A DNA stretch of 64,000 nt, from positions 13,838,501-13,902,500 of the forward strand of contig NC_079382.1 in assembly GCF_021018895.1 (NCBI RefSeq), in the 5' to 3' direction. Position numbers and translations under genes: made by a program. The notes beneath the pieces are model-generated. The model had not been told where the DNA came from, did not search any database, and saw only the letters and a list, made by a program, of their open reading frames with translations. The DNA is from Seriola aureovittata (Eukaryota; Chordata; Actinopteri; Carangiformes; Carangidae). Every line of letters begins with the position of its first letter. Within the stretch, counting starts at the first letter, position 1. Below, piece by piece: positions 1 to 15,000 of this stretch.

Positions 1-73
1 TCTCTGCTCCTCCAGGTCGCTGGACAGCTTCCTCAGAGCCTCTAGATGCTCACTTGTACTTTCTGTGTCAGCC
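1..73 (-). CDS. syne1: nesprin-1 exon w74 (partial at left edge)
   Basis: The visible part begins after an AG acceptor (CCTAG|GG) and completes the Arg codon split with w73. It then reads [16 protein letters not shown] and ends at the window edge in a complete codon. It matches the nesprin-1 segment ARSDAEST...LEALKKL. The exon may continue leftwards. Confidence 0.85.
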
Positions 74-3000
74 CTAGGTACACAAAGGCAGGGTTTGAGG
101 TTCATCTGGTTTATTTAGTGTTGATATACTGTATATATCAAACATCCACTTAGAAATGTATGTAGAGTATGTTTAAAACATGTAAACAAAAAAAGTTAGA
201 CATCACATCCTACAAAGAAAACATTGATACCTGGCGAGGTAGTCCCACTCCCTGGATACTTGGTGGAAGAGTTCCTCCACAGCGACTACACTCTCCTGGT
301 ACTCTCCACTTCGCTGCATGTCCTCCCCCCGCTGAGCCTCCAGCTCTTCAGCCCGCTGGCCCAGGTCCATCCAGCTTCTCCTAAGTCTCCTTATCTCCTC
401 CAGAGCAGGAGACACCTGTCCATCTGTCAGCCTACCAATGGCTTCATTCAAATGGGTTACCTCAGACTGCCTCTCCTTAATCTGCTGGAGGAACTCCTGC
501 AGGAAAGATAGCAAATGGTAAAGTTTGAGTTAATTTATTTGATGAGTCTAAAAAATTGTCTAGTTAGCATACAAACCAAACACAGACCTGTGCCTTGTCC
601 AGCTGGTTTTGTGCGATCTTCGGCTCCAGCTCTGCAGGTCTCCTAATGAGGTTCTGAAGTTGCTGCTCTGTCTCTCTCAGTTGGACCTCGAGATCTGTCT
701 CCTGCTCCTCAATGTCCCTCCAGCTGTCTGCCACCTCCTCACAAAGCAGCATATGCTCCTCATTCTACACACAAAAACACAATGGAATCATTTCATACAA
801 AGGATTCAGTTTTGAAACACAGAAAAACTTACCATAAATACGGTCACTGAAACAGTCTTTTGTGTAAGTCAACTGACCTGCAGTTTGACCTGCTGGATAG
901 CTCCGGCAGTCTCCCTCACCCTCGGCTCCGACAGGTCACAGGTTGAGCACACAAGTTGGAGGTAAGTGCTGGCCTGTTCCTGGAGAGTCCGCTCATGCTT
1001 CACCTGCCAAAAAAAGTGCCTGTTAATGGTCTCGCAGTTTTCTTGACTGACTGTATTATCCCTTCTGGACAATCTGCGAAACTACATGTACTTTGCCCTT
1101 TTTGCTCCACTTTTGCTGTATATGAATACGATTAATTCAGATATCTGTTCATAATTTCACACAGCAATAACATGTAATAAAAGAAATCAAGACAAGCAAC
1201 TACTCATTTATGGTGTACCAAACTCTTGTTAGGGGGCTTACTGACCTGCTGTAGCGCCTCCTCCAGGCTGAGAGGAGGATGTGCAGGAGGCTCTGGTTCT
1301 TCCGACACAGAGGTCAGCCAGGTCTGGCACTGCTGCAGTGTGTCTTGGAGACTCACATGTCTCTGTAACTCATGGTCTAGACTCTGATACACCTGTAAGA
1401 CACCGACAGATACATTTCAGTGTATGTTATATCTGGATTCAACAAGACACTACTATATAATAAACCTTTAAGAAAGCAAATGCTACTGTAGATAAGAGAG
1501 CACACCGCTACACTATACAGCTTTAAAGTCGGTATAACGTGGCCAAACACAAAGACACATTAAATGATAAACCCCGAAGAAGTAGGTAGTTATGCAGTGT
1601 TATATTTGACAGGTGTTGAATGTGGAGGCGTCCATGCCCTCCAGGGGAGAGCGAAACAGCAAGGTCTGATTGACAGTGTTAATATGAGAGCCCGAACAAG
1701 AGGAGAAGGGGGGCACGTATTGGCAAACTGCCCAGTGTATTTGGCAAAGGCTAGAAGGTTGGCATGGTGGCAAGTGGCAGGCAGGATATTAGAGCTGCGT
1801 TGTGCTGGGACACAGTTGGCAGCCATCGTAACACTGGAGGCGCAGTTGTAGAGAAGCCAGCAGTGTAGTGGTAGAGTGTGGCTGGATCACACAATGCCAG
1901 ATTGGATGTGCGAGTGGTGGTGGAGGTGGTGTCTTGGGAGGTGAGCTATGATGACAGAGTAGAGGTTGCCAAAATGACAGAGTGGAGCTGGATTAGAGGG
2001 CTCGCCAGATCTACTGAATAGTGGCGTGTGACCATTTTTTGGCTCAGGCATGAAAAAGCGAAGTTGACAGGGGATATGCAGAGATTAATATGGGGAGATT
2101 GAGTTAGTGATTTTGGCTGGTGGGGTCCGTCTGAGTACGGCTGCTGTTGAGCTCCACTTTGGCAGCCTTAATTGGTTGTGCCCTCTACACTGGCAGTGAA
2201 GGGCTGTCTTGAGAGATGGGTTTAAGTGTCAGAACGGGTTAGGATTAAGTGGATGCCTAGGCTGTTTGAATATTAACAGCACTGACATGTAAAGCGTGTG
2301 AGTCTGTGCATGCATGCATGGTCACATACACATCCATGGATGCCTGTGCAAATGTGCATGTACCCAATGCACCAATATGTGTACGCTGTGTAAGAACCAT
2401 TTCACTACTTCAAACAGAGAATACATGTCTTTCTCAGCCCCCCCCCCACCCCCTCCTCCGCATCCCCTCCCTCCCTCTTTCCTTCTCCTCCTCCTCACTC
2501 ACTCTCTGTGCTGTGCTACAGATGGCAGAGTAGCTGTCTCTGGTGCCTTGCTGGTGAGCCTGGACCTGCTGTCTCAGCCTGCTCTGCACACGGTCACTGC
2601 AGCCTTGTACCAGGTGGTCTCCGCGCTCCTTCAGGCCTGCCAAGCGATCCTCAAAGCCCGCTATTTCCTCCATGATGGCCTGGGGAGGACAAAGTAACCA
2701 AGTATGATCATGTAAGAGAGAGTCTCCATGGATGATATATACTGTATATGTATGACATATTTCTGTCCACTGGTCAACGACATAGGAGGTCAGAACAGAC
2801 CGACGCCACAGAGTGAGGTCACTCAGGGTATTAAACAGGCCTGAATGGATGAATTTGAAAGAAGATGAAATTTGCAGCGGGACAGCTGCTTTGTGAATTA
2901 GGATTCAGCTCTTGTGGTATTTCGAAACACAAAGTCAGTCACAGACTAAAACAGAAATTTATGCTGAAGCTTAATTGTAATGTTTCTTTTTAAATATATT

Positions 3001-6000
3001 GTTTATACATCATTAAATCAATATATCGTTTTTTTTTAATCAAAATTAATTAGAAATCTGATCCGAAATGTAGCTTCTCACAATTATCAACTCAACCTGA
3101 AGTCGGCCGTTAAAATCCATTTAAACAAAACACACAGAGAACCATATTTGCCAGTTGTACCCGAATGCAGTATAAACCCATATTGTATGATTTAAATTCC
3201 CCAGGATTGGTCATATAGTAATGTTTATTGAGCAACAACAGTAACAATAGCTTGCTAACAGCCAAAGTGTAAAAAAAGTTCGGCAAAACAACGGCAAAAA
3301 TAAAATCAAGTAATGCAATTGGTTACCTTGTGCCTCGCCAGCTGCTGAGTGGCTGCTTCCAGGCTGCCGCCCACAGTGGGGTCTGGAGTAACCATTCTGC
3401 TGGACATCTGGAGCAGCCAGCGCTCTACCTCCTGGAGCTCATTGTGGTAAGCTTCCTGTTCCTTCACCTGGCCTTCCAGATTCTCCACGTGAGCCTGGAT
3501 CATGCGAGAGCACAAAAACACAGGACAAATATACTGATTACTTTCAGCCTATGCATCAAACTATTACAACCTCCTTCACACTGAGTTACATGCTCTTTAT
3601 CTATAGTACATCTGACTTATTCTAAAGTTTAAAAATCCTTCTTAAGCCCTCTCTTGTACATTATTGTACAACATCTGTATATTATAACTACATCTGAGCA
3701 CAAGTCCTCACCATGGCTCTTTTACAGAGTTCAGTGTAGTCCCTTTGTAGTCTGTTCATTTTGTCTCTGATGGAGGGGTAGTGGACAGAGGCCAGCAGAG
3801 CGTCTCCCTTCTCCACCACTGACCTGACGGATCCATCGTGGGACTGAACCATCTGCAATAGAGCCTGCGGACACAAACAGACAACACCTATCTTTTGTAT
3901 CTAGTATAAAGTAAAGATCATCCTTTATGTGAGTAGGTATGTTATGTGAAGCTACTATTCTTCTATTATATAACTGCGTATTACTTAGGATTATAAGTGT
4001 TTTTAAATTTCTTTCTACCAATGGGTTCTAATGTAATGTCAACCATTTTCCAAAGCACACCATGGGTATTTATCAATATAAAAGGAAAGGTATACTCTGT
4101 AAAATGATCAGCAGTTATGTAAAGTATATTCAATTTTAGAGTTAATGGTCTAAGCCATGCAAGTGCTCCATTAAGCTAATAATATTCAGTAAGGTGTTGC
4201 TGCCATTTGGACCCACCCAAGTGCAAAATTACTGAATGCTGCATTAATGCAATGACCTGTAGGGCTTTATACTCATTATTTTAATTTAAATATAGTACAG
4301 TCAGATAGAGAAGGAAGGACTCAGAAATTACATAGTTGCCATACCTTATACTTGGCCAGCTGCGCTCTCCGTTGATACAATTCAGCCTTGGGCTCCACCG
4401 GGGTGTTAAGCAAAGCTCGGGTCTCCACCAACCACTGGGCCTGAGCCTTGTACCGGTCCTGGAACTCCTTGGCTAAAAGTAATGCCCGCTCTAGAAAGCT
4501 GTGCTCCTGCCTCAGTCCACCTGCGAGCTCCTCCAGCTGGGCAAGACGAGCCTCTACCTCCCCTCCCAAACTCTCAGCTCCAGCTTCATCCAGGAAGCCT
4601 GCTGCCTGCTCTGCCCGCTCCCTCAGAGACTTCAGGAAACTGTGGCCATGTTGGAGCTCAGACTGGAGAATCTGGGTGAAAGAGAGCAGAAATACAACTT
4701 AGCCCTGGTGCTGTTACAGTGTTATCACCATTCCTTTATACTAAAGATGAGCCGGGGCATTTTACACTCAGCTGAGTTAAAGAAAAAATGCAAAAGCTTG
4801 TTTATTTTGTCTATAGTGATGTACCAAAATAAAAGTATATATGCTCTACAATAAGGAAATCCTACTATCATAGTTGCCATGACTTTGAGGTTAACATTCA
4901 AACACAGAATCCCTGATTTCTTTGTCCTTCACCTTCAGTGCTGCCCCAGTCACCCGGACCAGCCTGGCAGTTTGTTTGAAAGGCTTTGAACCCATCAGGT
5001 AGGCTGACACCTGCATGGTGAGATGTGGAGAAGACTGGGAGGTCATGGTGTGGAGAAACCACACTGAATAATATGAAAGAAGGACCCAATTATAAGGAAC
5101 CTTAACAGGCAGCAGTAGCCACGGGGGTTTCCAGGGCAACCACAACACACACCACATACACACACAGACCTCCACTCGATGGGACATCATCTAGCTTTCA
5201 TCATCAGTCTATTATTGCTTGAGTAGAGAGTAGCTTCACAGTGCAACAACCCCAGATCTCCAGCTACTCCTGTTTAATATATACTATAACAAGAGCCATG
5301 TCTGTCTGCACACACCCATATTTGCTGTTTAATATGAAGCTCCAGGCATGTTCATCATTCCAGTAACAATGACAATGTCCCTGCTTTATGACCTTAATAA
5401 GAGACACTCACTATATTGCAATTCCATACAATTCTGTGTGATTGACTAAAACAAGAACGTCTGTGGTGATTGCCATTAGTAGTAGATTCAGTTCAGTACG
5501 AATCCTTGTCTCCATTTCACATCAACAAAATATCTGCTCTTCACACCTTACACCTGACGCCCTGTGGCGTATCCTCCTTAGTGGTTCTGGTTCTTTACAT
5601 GTTAAATTGAAATTGTAAGATCGTGTCGAAACTGGCAGTTAGTAAGTACTCCACAAATAGTTATCCAGAATTTGATTTGCTCCATATTGTGTGTTGTAGA
5701 TCCAAGACTATTGTAAGAACCATTAAAACCTCTGAAAGTTGTTGATTTCTACTTGGGCACAGCTCCATTCAGCGTCCACTTGTTCCATCAAGAACAACAT
5801 AATAACTCAGTGGATTTGGTTAAATGTGGATATTGATGGAAGGATGGAAACCTGCTTGATGTCATGGCACTAAATATCTACTCTACGTGCAGCCAACACT
5901 ACACTGCAATAATGCTCAATACAGTCAGCGCAGTCTGGTGAACACACATTGCAGCCTTTGTTCTGTAAACTGTCTTGTACCATGTCAACCCCAATTATCC

Positions 6001-9000
6001 ATGTCAAGTGTCTTGTGCACCCGCTGTATATGATGAGCACTAGCGATTCTATTTCTTATTCTGCATGAGTTCTCATACTCCATTATCAACTGTAATACAT
6101 CTACTGTAGCACTGACAACCAAGTCCATCGTTATCATTATCTACTCACAGAGGGAGGACATTGCTAAGGTGACTCTGTGAGCAGTTTATGGGCTCTGCTG
6201 TCAGTGTCTCTCCGTCTTGAATGCATGAACTGTAGCAAAACTGCACCATAAAACCTGTACGTTGTATTCTGCGCAGTATTCATGGTTAAATTATGAAGAG
6301 CAATAACTTTGATTTCTTTTCTGTTCTGTTGCTGTTTGTAATGCCAAAAGCATGTTTTATTTATGACAATAATTAGGAAATAACGTGGTCCAATTCACCT
6401 TCACCTTTGGAGAGAAACCATGACTGTGTGCATTTGAAAGCAACAGGGACTTTAGAAATGCCCTTGAACATTTATGAAGTGCCCGTGAAATTAAAACTCT
6501 GAATGGGGGAAGGGAAGGGGTTGCTTAATTAGGAGAAGGAGAAAGCCTTTTCTCTTTTGCATTTTGCCTTGTTTACAATGTTTCCTGGAGCTTGTGAGTG
6601 GGAGACGCTTTTCAGAGCACTCAAGGTGAAAAAAAACCACTGAATGAATAAAAAAACAACAATTAATATCTTGGAAAAAATGAAATAAAAAGGTTAAGAT
6701 GCACTGGATGGAGACAAAGTGGGAAAATGTAATCATTTTAAACACACAAAGCTACTAAGATTGCCCATTTCAAGGGGACAAATGATGCCCTCTGACAAAA
6801 TGTATATATCTCACCATGCTACTTTATTACATTACTAAAATTTTCAAATATCTTAATGAAGTCAGAGCATATTTCTGTTTGATGGGGTCCATCAGTGCTG
6901 TCGGACTCACGCTTTTACAGTTACAGCCCAGGATCAAATGAGGTGCAAATCCAACTAATGGCCCTTGACACAACTATTGACTACTGGTCTTTGTGTCAAT
7001 GTATAATCATCTCACTTTGGGTGAATGAGTAAGCGATGGAGCATTCGTGTGTTATCTGCAGTGCTGGAAGGACACATGTGGTGACAGCATGTCTTCAGTC
7101 CCTATGCAGCGACAGAGCATCGATCCCAGACAGGGATTACTGCAAAGCCCACACCAGATGATCTATTGTAAACGTCTATGCGTGTGTCTGTGAATGCGTT
7201 TCTGGGTTTGTGTGTGAAGAAGACAAAGAGAAACGAGATGTAGCGATAGATTAAAAAAAAAAAAAAAACTGAGGTGGAAAAAAATGTGAGAAATCACTGA
7301 GGATTCATGGATTTGGGAGTTTGCTGCAGCTTGTTAGTTAGTACTTTGGATGGGTTTTATGGTATGAAACGAGTGATGGAGGAGAGAAGTGTGTGTATGT
7401 GTGTGTATGTGTGAGATGTGAAGCGGTAAGGGCACTGCATCAATTACAGTGTCTGTGCCAGCAGGCTCCTGACACTGGCGCTTCTTCATCCTCTGCTTCA
7501 CAGTGGGAGGTCTCTCCCTGCTACTACGCTTCCTCTAAAGCAGCACCCGCTTTGTCTTCATAAAGAGCCGATCAATACACACACAGTCCAATCCCCTACA
7601 CACTCAATACGAACTGTGCCAAATAAACGTTAGGGACGATTTTTTATTTTTTTTGTATTGTACTCTGTGCATGTTCCAGCAGGGCTTCCTCCTGCTAATG
7701 CCCATTTGACACAAAGAGCACACAGAGAAACTTTTACAATTTTGCTATTAAAGCAAGTTTCTTTAAGTGAGAGCACTATCCAAATATTAAAGGTAGACTG
7801 ACTGCTTTGCTAGTTTTCCAGATAGTTCATGCATATTCTACTGGCCAGGCATATTGTGGCTGCCAAAGAAACCTGTATACTTGATGCTATAAGCAGATAC
7901 CATATGTTGCTTGGCAGAAAACTAGATTGCAAACAGACAGTTTTGCTGGCTTCGATATTGGTATCAGATGGGTTTGTGATCAACTTCTCTTCTATAAACC
8001 AAAGACTTGCTAACTCATCATTTTGCTGTGGTAATTCCCAGCATCTGCGCTGATTTATTGCAACCTGTTCAGGAACGCATATTAAGCGCAGTATTGCACC
8101 TTGTATCCAAATGCCTCACTGACAAAAGGAGGTCGAGCTTTGTGACTGTGAAATTCAAACAATCTACTACACGTCTAGGTAAATAGATCAATACCTCTAG
8201 TTTCTTCATCTTCTTCTCCATGGCGACCCGGTCCAGAGGTTCAGAACTATCCGTTAACACCGTGAAGCTTTTCTGAGTCGAGCTGAGCCAGTCAGTGAAT
8301 GACATGCAAAGATTTTCCGCCTCTTCAATACTCTTCACCTCCTCCTTTAGCTGCTTGATGGTGTCCTGAAACATTATTGGACAAAAGGTCAGAGGAAAAG
8401 TTAAATAAATGTAGGATTTTAAAGGATTATTGCAATATATGGTGTATATACAGTTCATTCAGTTGCAGAGCTGACAAAAGATGTTTCATGGAGACAGTCA
8501 CTATTATTAGATTTTTTTCCAAAACCCCTGTAGCCTATATATGGTCTCACTGGTTGTAGACTTAACCACATGACTGATATATTTACAATATATGTGATAT
8601 TCAATAAATAGCAAAATAAAAAAAAAAAATTTAAATATAATGTAGTCATTACTTGGGTGCCTATCATATCCTCATATTATTTCATCATATGAACATGAAG
8701 GTGGATAACTTTTTTTCTTTTTGTTTCTGAGGTCAGAACTGTTGTTAAAGTCAGGGGAATAACCAGGAAACATGGAGTGAATTTCTTTCCTTTTAAGGTG
8801 TGAGATGTGCCCCAGCCGTGTAACACTGGCCACCAAGGACCAAAATCTCTCTGATCAGCCATCAAAACAGAAAATATCTGTTTCCCCCCTTTCTCTTTCA
8901 TCTCCTGAATGTCAATAGCTTCACAACAAGGTGGAGAGGGGCTTTATGTTTTTGACGCATTATCCACTTGACTGAGATTTTGAGTCAATAACACCATGAG

Positions 9001-12000
9001 GATGGAGAGGGTTTCTTGCAGGTTTGACACATTATTCACTCAACTTGCAAATCCTGTGGTGAGAACCTCCAATTAGCTGATAGTGCTGAGTGCACACCTT
9101 TTTTTGACTAGACAGAGGTAATAGCTTCCCACCTCAAGCCCATATGGCCCCCACTTCACACAGAATAATCACAGACATCCATGGTAGGCGAGGGATGTTG
9201 TGTGTCTGCGTGCATGTGTATCGGCATGACTTAAGTATATGCACGCTTTAGTCAATTTTGAGAGGGGAAGGAAGGGGTGTGGTATAACAGAGACAGAGAA
9301 ACCATGTGAGGGAGTGACAGGGAGACACACATGCACACACATACTCAGATGTGTTACTGAAGGTGTAAAAATCAATGCAGTGCAGGCAAAGCTTCTCCAC
9401 TCCTGGTGCCGGGTGTGAGATTGCCTTCTGTAGCGTTTAATTACAGCCTTAGCCCCAGACCAGAGGAGCCCCATTGATTTTCCTTTAGTCCCCCCCAGAG
9501 GAGCAGACAAATAGAGAGGCTAGATCTGAGTATACAGAGCAACACAGGCTGGGCTCACAGGCATAACTCCAAAAGCTACTTCAATGGGGTGTTACAGAAA
9601 CAAGGACCAAAGTTGCACTGGAGTGAATTCCATGGTGAGAGAGCATAACCATGTGTGAAAAAGCGCACTGCAGGCAGAGACCCCGACGGCAATACACACA
9701 AATTCACATTTTCATCACGTGTTCATGTTTTTGTATGTGATTGTGCGTTGCTGGTGACGCTATAAACTTATAAAATAAAAAGTGCAATTGTTTCAGCAGT
9801 GAATTGTGCTGTTCACCCCTTTAAAAAAAAAAAATAGTTTCAGTCAGCACCATTAGACCTATAGGAGACACTGTCACTAACTGATAACTTCAGTAGCTAG
9901 GAAGCTCATCCTTTCACAATGGGCAAGTGTCAGATTTAAATGAACTTCAATAAATCAATCATTTTAATGTCGTAATGGATTAATGTTATATACTGATAGG
10001 TAGTACTGAAAAAATATGATATAATATTAAATAATACCAGGCCATTGCCCCTTTCAATGTTTCAACATATCTTGTCCAATATGATTATGACGCAGATATT
10101 AACTTGCATTTTATGTGTTTTTTTTAAAAGGTCTTAAAATTCCCTGAACAAAACCCTTCATAAACCCTGTAATATTCTGCTGCTCATGATGACAGGTAGG
10201 TCTTGAACAGGAAAATCTTTGGTAGACAGGAAATTCAGTATTGTATTTGTCCGGCAGCAATGTTTTAAGTTATTCTTCCTGACCACCAGAAGCATTGTTA
10301 ATATAATAATATAAATAGTACTGTTCAGCATTGATACTACAGTGAGTAAGTATAACTAGCTGATAACACGGGTAATTGTATCTTCTACATGCTGTATGGC
10401 ATCAGAAAACCAGAATATGTCACAAAATATTTATACAACTGTAATTAACATTTGTAAGCTTTGAAAAAATGAAAGAAGAAGGAGGATTCAAACTTCTATC
10501 CACAGACACTATTAAGAGGTATCTCACATCTGGCTCCTATGTTTAATTGCCAAAAAAATAGACCATGAACAGCTGCGTATTTGATATAGATTAGTCTGAA
10601 CATAGATGTCAACATAAACAAAAAAGGGAACTTGTAATTTTCATTCTTAAACTCTCGCGCTTCGACAGGTAAAGTGAGTCTCGCTTAAACGTGAACATGA
10701 TGTCTGTCTTTTGGGAAAAACTGATTCTAAATATCAAAGAGTAGTTATTGCAAACAAAAACAGTTATGTTTGTAAAGACTGGGAGAATTTATCAAATTAA
10801 TAATACATATACAGGTATGACCTCATGAATCACTGAACAGCCGACAGTGTGTCTTACCTGTATGTTGAGCAGCAGAGAATGGTAGCGGGCAGTGAGCTGG
10901 GTGGCGGTAACACTAACACGACTACTGATGTAGGTTTCCTCCAGAACCTGCTGCGCCAGAGAGGAGAGGCCATCGACTTCTCCCTGCCGAGCAAGCACTG
11001 CCTCGAGACACCCCTGTTCACAAGGGACATGGAGATGTGTATGAATTATCATACTTTAGTTAACTCCAGTGAAAATTATAAAAGTTTTTTTAAAAGAAAC
11101 ATAAAATATCAACAAACACTGGAGAAAAAAAAAAGAAATATAACATTAAATCACAAACATCAAGATATTGGGGAAAATGGTCTATGTGCATGTGTGTGCA
11201 TGTGTGTGCGTGCGTGTGCGCCTGTTAGTGTATCCCTCTAAATGCCGGGAAGGAAAACACTGAGACTGTCTGACATCCTGACTCTGGCAGGAAGTGTGCT
11301 CCTGAGGGAGGAGACCCGGCAGGAAAATACTCTGTCCACTGCTGTTTTCCTTCAAACACATGCTGTGAATGGAGTGTATGCTTAAGTTAGAAAAGTGATG
11401 TATTGCGGTGCTAGGCCCCGGGATACCTCATAACTTTTAGTTTTCAAAGAGAAAATCTATTTGCCTTGGATACTGTTGCAGTTGAGTTTTGCGTCAGTAA
11501 ACAGGTGGGTATGTTGCTTTGAGATGTCTGGATATGACTGACTGCAAAAAGAGTAATCTTAATCAAAGACAGCTCAAGGATTTATTCAAAGCCACTGGAA
11601 TTTAGTTAGAAGTCCTGTAGGTAAAGGGTGAGCTTTTTGTTATTCTTCTTTTATTAAAGTGTCCGTGTAGTCTACAGTATAATCGCTGCATCTGTCATAT
11701 TTAGAGCGCATATTTTATATGAAATTAAAGTCCATTTGCACAAAACCATGTCTCTCTCTGACCTGGAGTTTCTTCAGCTGAGTCTCCTTGTTGGCTCTGT
11801 CTGACCTCCGATGACGTCTGATGTTTGTCACCCTCTCCATCTCCTCCAGCCACTGGGCCAGGCTCAGGAACCTTTGGCCCATCTGCCTCAGTCTGGTCAG
11901 TGTGGAATTCAGCTGGGTTTGAGTCTCCTCCAGACGGCCCTGGTAGGCCCCCCACTCTCTCTGAGCTGTGTCCAGGGCTCGGTCCTCGATCTGTGGTATA

Positions 12001-15000
12001 CCCCAAGGGATTACTCTCTCTCTGCTGGTGAGCACAGAGGAGAGCAAAGACTGGCCATTTGAGCAGCGATCCTGCAGGAGCTACGAGGGGAACAAGCAGA
12101 AACAATGTGACTGAAGAATCTGAAGTGGTTCAGTTGCCAAAAGGGCCAGGTGTTAAAGATTTATGCATTAGCCTCGGGAGAGATCGGATGTCAGTTTTGT
12201 GTATAAGAGTACAAAATAATCAGAGGAACATCTCCTTACATTTGTACACTCTGTTCATGAAAACATCGCCCCACAGTATTAATACCTGTAGCTGTTGCAG
12301 TGTCTTCTCCAGTATATCCACGTTTCCCTCTGGATGGGACAAGGAGGCGAGTGAGGCCTGTTCCTGCTCCAGCCAGTCCTCAAACATATGTAACCCCCTT
12401 TGATACTCCTGATGGACCAGCACTAGTCCCTTGGCCTTACTGACTGCATTCTGCAAAACAACAGGTTGGAGACATTACAGGAACCCATTAAATATTATAG
12501 GAGCACAGGACAGTGTTATTTTGTCATCACAAACAATAACAACAATAATTTTTACACTATGTAACTCACAAAAATGTAAAGGATTAAGAGAAATGGAGCG
12601 TAAAGCAGAACACAATATTCAAAAGCGCAGTCTGAAAGTGCAGTTATAAAACTTTGCCTCATTACTGAGATTTGAAACTGAAAAGAATGACAACATTGTT
12701 TATCTTGGTCTTTGACTTTATATTAAAACATTGAAATAAAATATGTAATGAATTCTAAACAATTATTAGAGAAGTTACTAAAATGTAAAACATACAGGTC
12801 ACACACACAAACACTTTTGTGGGAATATGATTGATATTTATAAAACAACATGAAGTAGGCGTTCAGAGAAACATTTTCAATAGTAGAATTACCCCCTTGC
12901 GGCTGTATGCCTCCACCAACTTGCTAAGTTGTAGGATACATGGTCACAATCTCCCCTTCCTGAGTTACAGCATTGAATAATGGCCCGAAGTGTTTTGCAG
13001 AACATTATGATGTCACAGTGAAGTCGACCTTTGACCATTTGGATAGAAAATGTCATCACTTTATACTTTTATCCTGACATTTGTGTTAAATTGTGTCATG
13101 CATTTTTGAGTTGTAGCCAAAAAACATGTTTTGTGAGGTCACCGTGCGCTTGCCCTTTGACCTACTCAGTTCATCCTTGAGTCCAAGTGACGGATGGACG
13201 GACACCCCGAAAAGATAATGCCTCCAGCCCTGGCTGTCGCAAGCGCAGAGGCAGAACAATCATTCATTATTCAAATGCCTGCAGAGGAAAAAATGAAACC
13301 GTATGTTGTGGGTAAGTACCTTGGCCTTTTCTTTGAGGGTGTTGTATCTACACTGCAGCTGCTGCACCTCCTGCTGGGTAGTGTAGTGTTCAGCCATATT
13401 GGACCCCTTTGTGGCAATGGTCTCCAGAGGACTGCTGTGACTCAATACTTCTTCATAGAGAAGCTGGAGTGAAATAAAAACACATGCACACACTCACTGT
13501 TGTTTATCTATCTCCACTGGGAGGCTCGGGGATATAAATGTTTGGGTGGTGTGCCAAATCTTTTGGAAGAACATTAAAAATAAAGAAAAGCTGGATAAAC
13601 ATGGAGACTCTGTAAATAAGTGTAAATGTCTCAGAAAACAGCAAAGTAGAGTTTAACATCAAAGGCTTTTTGAAGGCCAGCTGTTATTAGCAAGATGATA
13701 CCTTGGTCTTTCCCAGGTTGGCGGTCTTGTCTCTCATCTCAGAATACTGTCTGTCTGAGCAGCTCAGTGTTTCCTCCACACGGTCCATCCACAACAAAAA
13801 CTGACCTACATCCTCCTGATAGCTGGTCCACTGCGACAGAGCACCCTCCAGTTGACTGTGAAAATCAACATAATGACGTTAACACACAGGCAACAAACAC
13901 ACAAAGACAAAAACACACACACACACACACACACACAGATGCTTCCTACAGATGCAAACAGTTTAATTTAATTGTCCCTTTAACCTTTCAACTGACTAAA
14001 ATCCATCAAGTGAAACTAGACAGTTCCCTGCCCCATTTATCAACTGTCTGACAGATTGATCGGGTCATGATCACAACCTTTTACACTGAATGGAGGCAGA
14101 GAGCAGGGAATCCCATGAGTCCTTGAGGTCCTGGATCTGTTTGCGAATCACCGGGACGCCCTCGGCCGAAGTGTTTCTCTGGACAGCTTCTCCCCGCGTC
14201 AGCAGCATCTTCAGCTGGATCTCCCTTTCCTGACGTGCAGCCAGTAAAGCCTGCAGACAAAGAAATGCATCAAGGTTTTCAAGAGAGCAGGTAATTAGTT
14301 GATAATCACCAACAATCTACAGTATGTGTTCCTGTTGGTCTGGTGCTCCATACTAAAATTTGAATTATTCCTCAGTGTAAAGACGCTGCTGTAGCTCTAC
14401 CCTTTGTATCTGCTGCATTGGTATGGTTACACATCACAAAAACCCAAACTGACCATTACTGCACTATCTTGACCTTTATTATCCAGGGCAAGAATGAACG
14501 TTCAATAATTAAAACGTGATTAATTTTATAAAGCGAGTGTAGTCTTTACTTTTAGACCTTTAAATACAATGTCTCTTTATGTGACGCCAGATTTCCCTGC
14601 TGACTCAATGTGTTTTTGTACTGTATTTGTGTTTGGGTGTAAAGTTGGACATGACTATGGACCGTTTAAGTATCAGAGCTGTTCCAAGACCTGATTTTGA
14701 GACAATGAGAGTTTCCTTAGCCCAATCGCTGAAAATCATGGTGTATTCTTGTAAGGGATCCCACACCCGTAGTCTCCCCCCTTACTTCCAGCTGTAACAT
14801 CCGGTCCTCCAACACGCCCTTGTCAGTGGTGGTGGAGATGCAAGTGTTGAGGACCCTCTGAGCTTCACACACCCAGTCCTGCAGCTCTTTAAGACCCTGA
14901 GAGAATAGGCGGTGTTCCCCCACGATACGTTCAATCCTGGAGGCTTTGTCCTTTAAAAATCAGAGCACAGCACTGTAAACGCACTCTTTCAAGCCTTACA

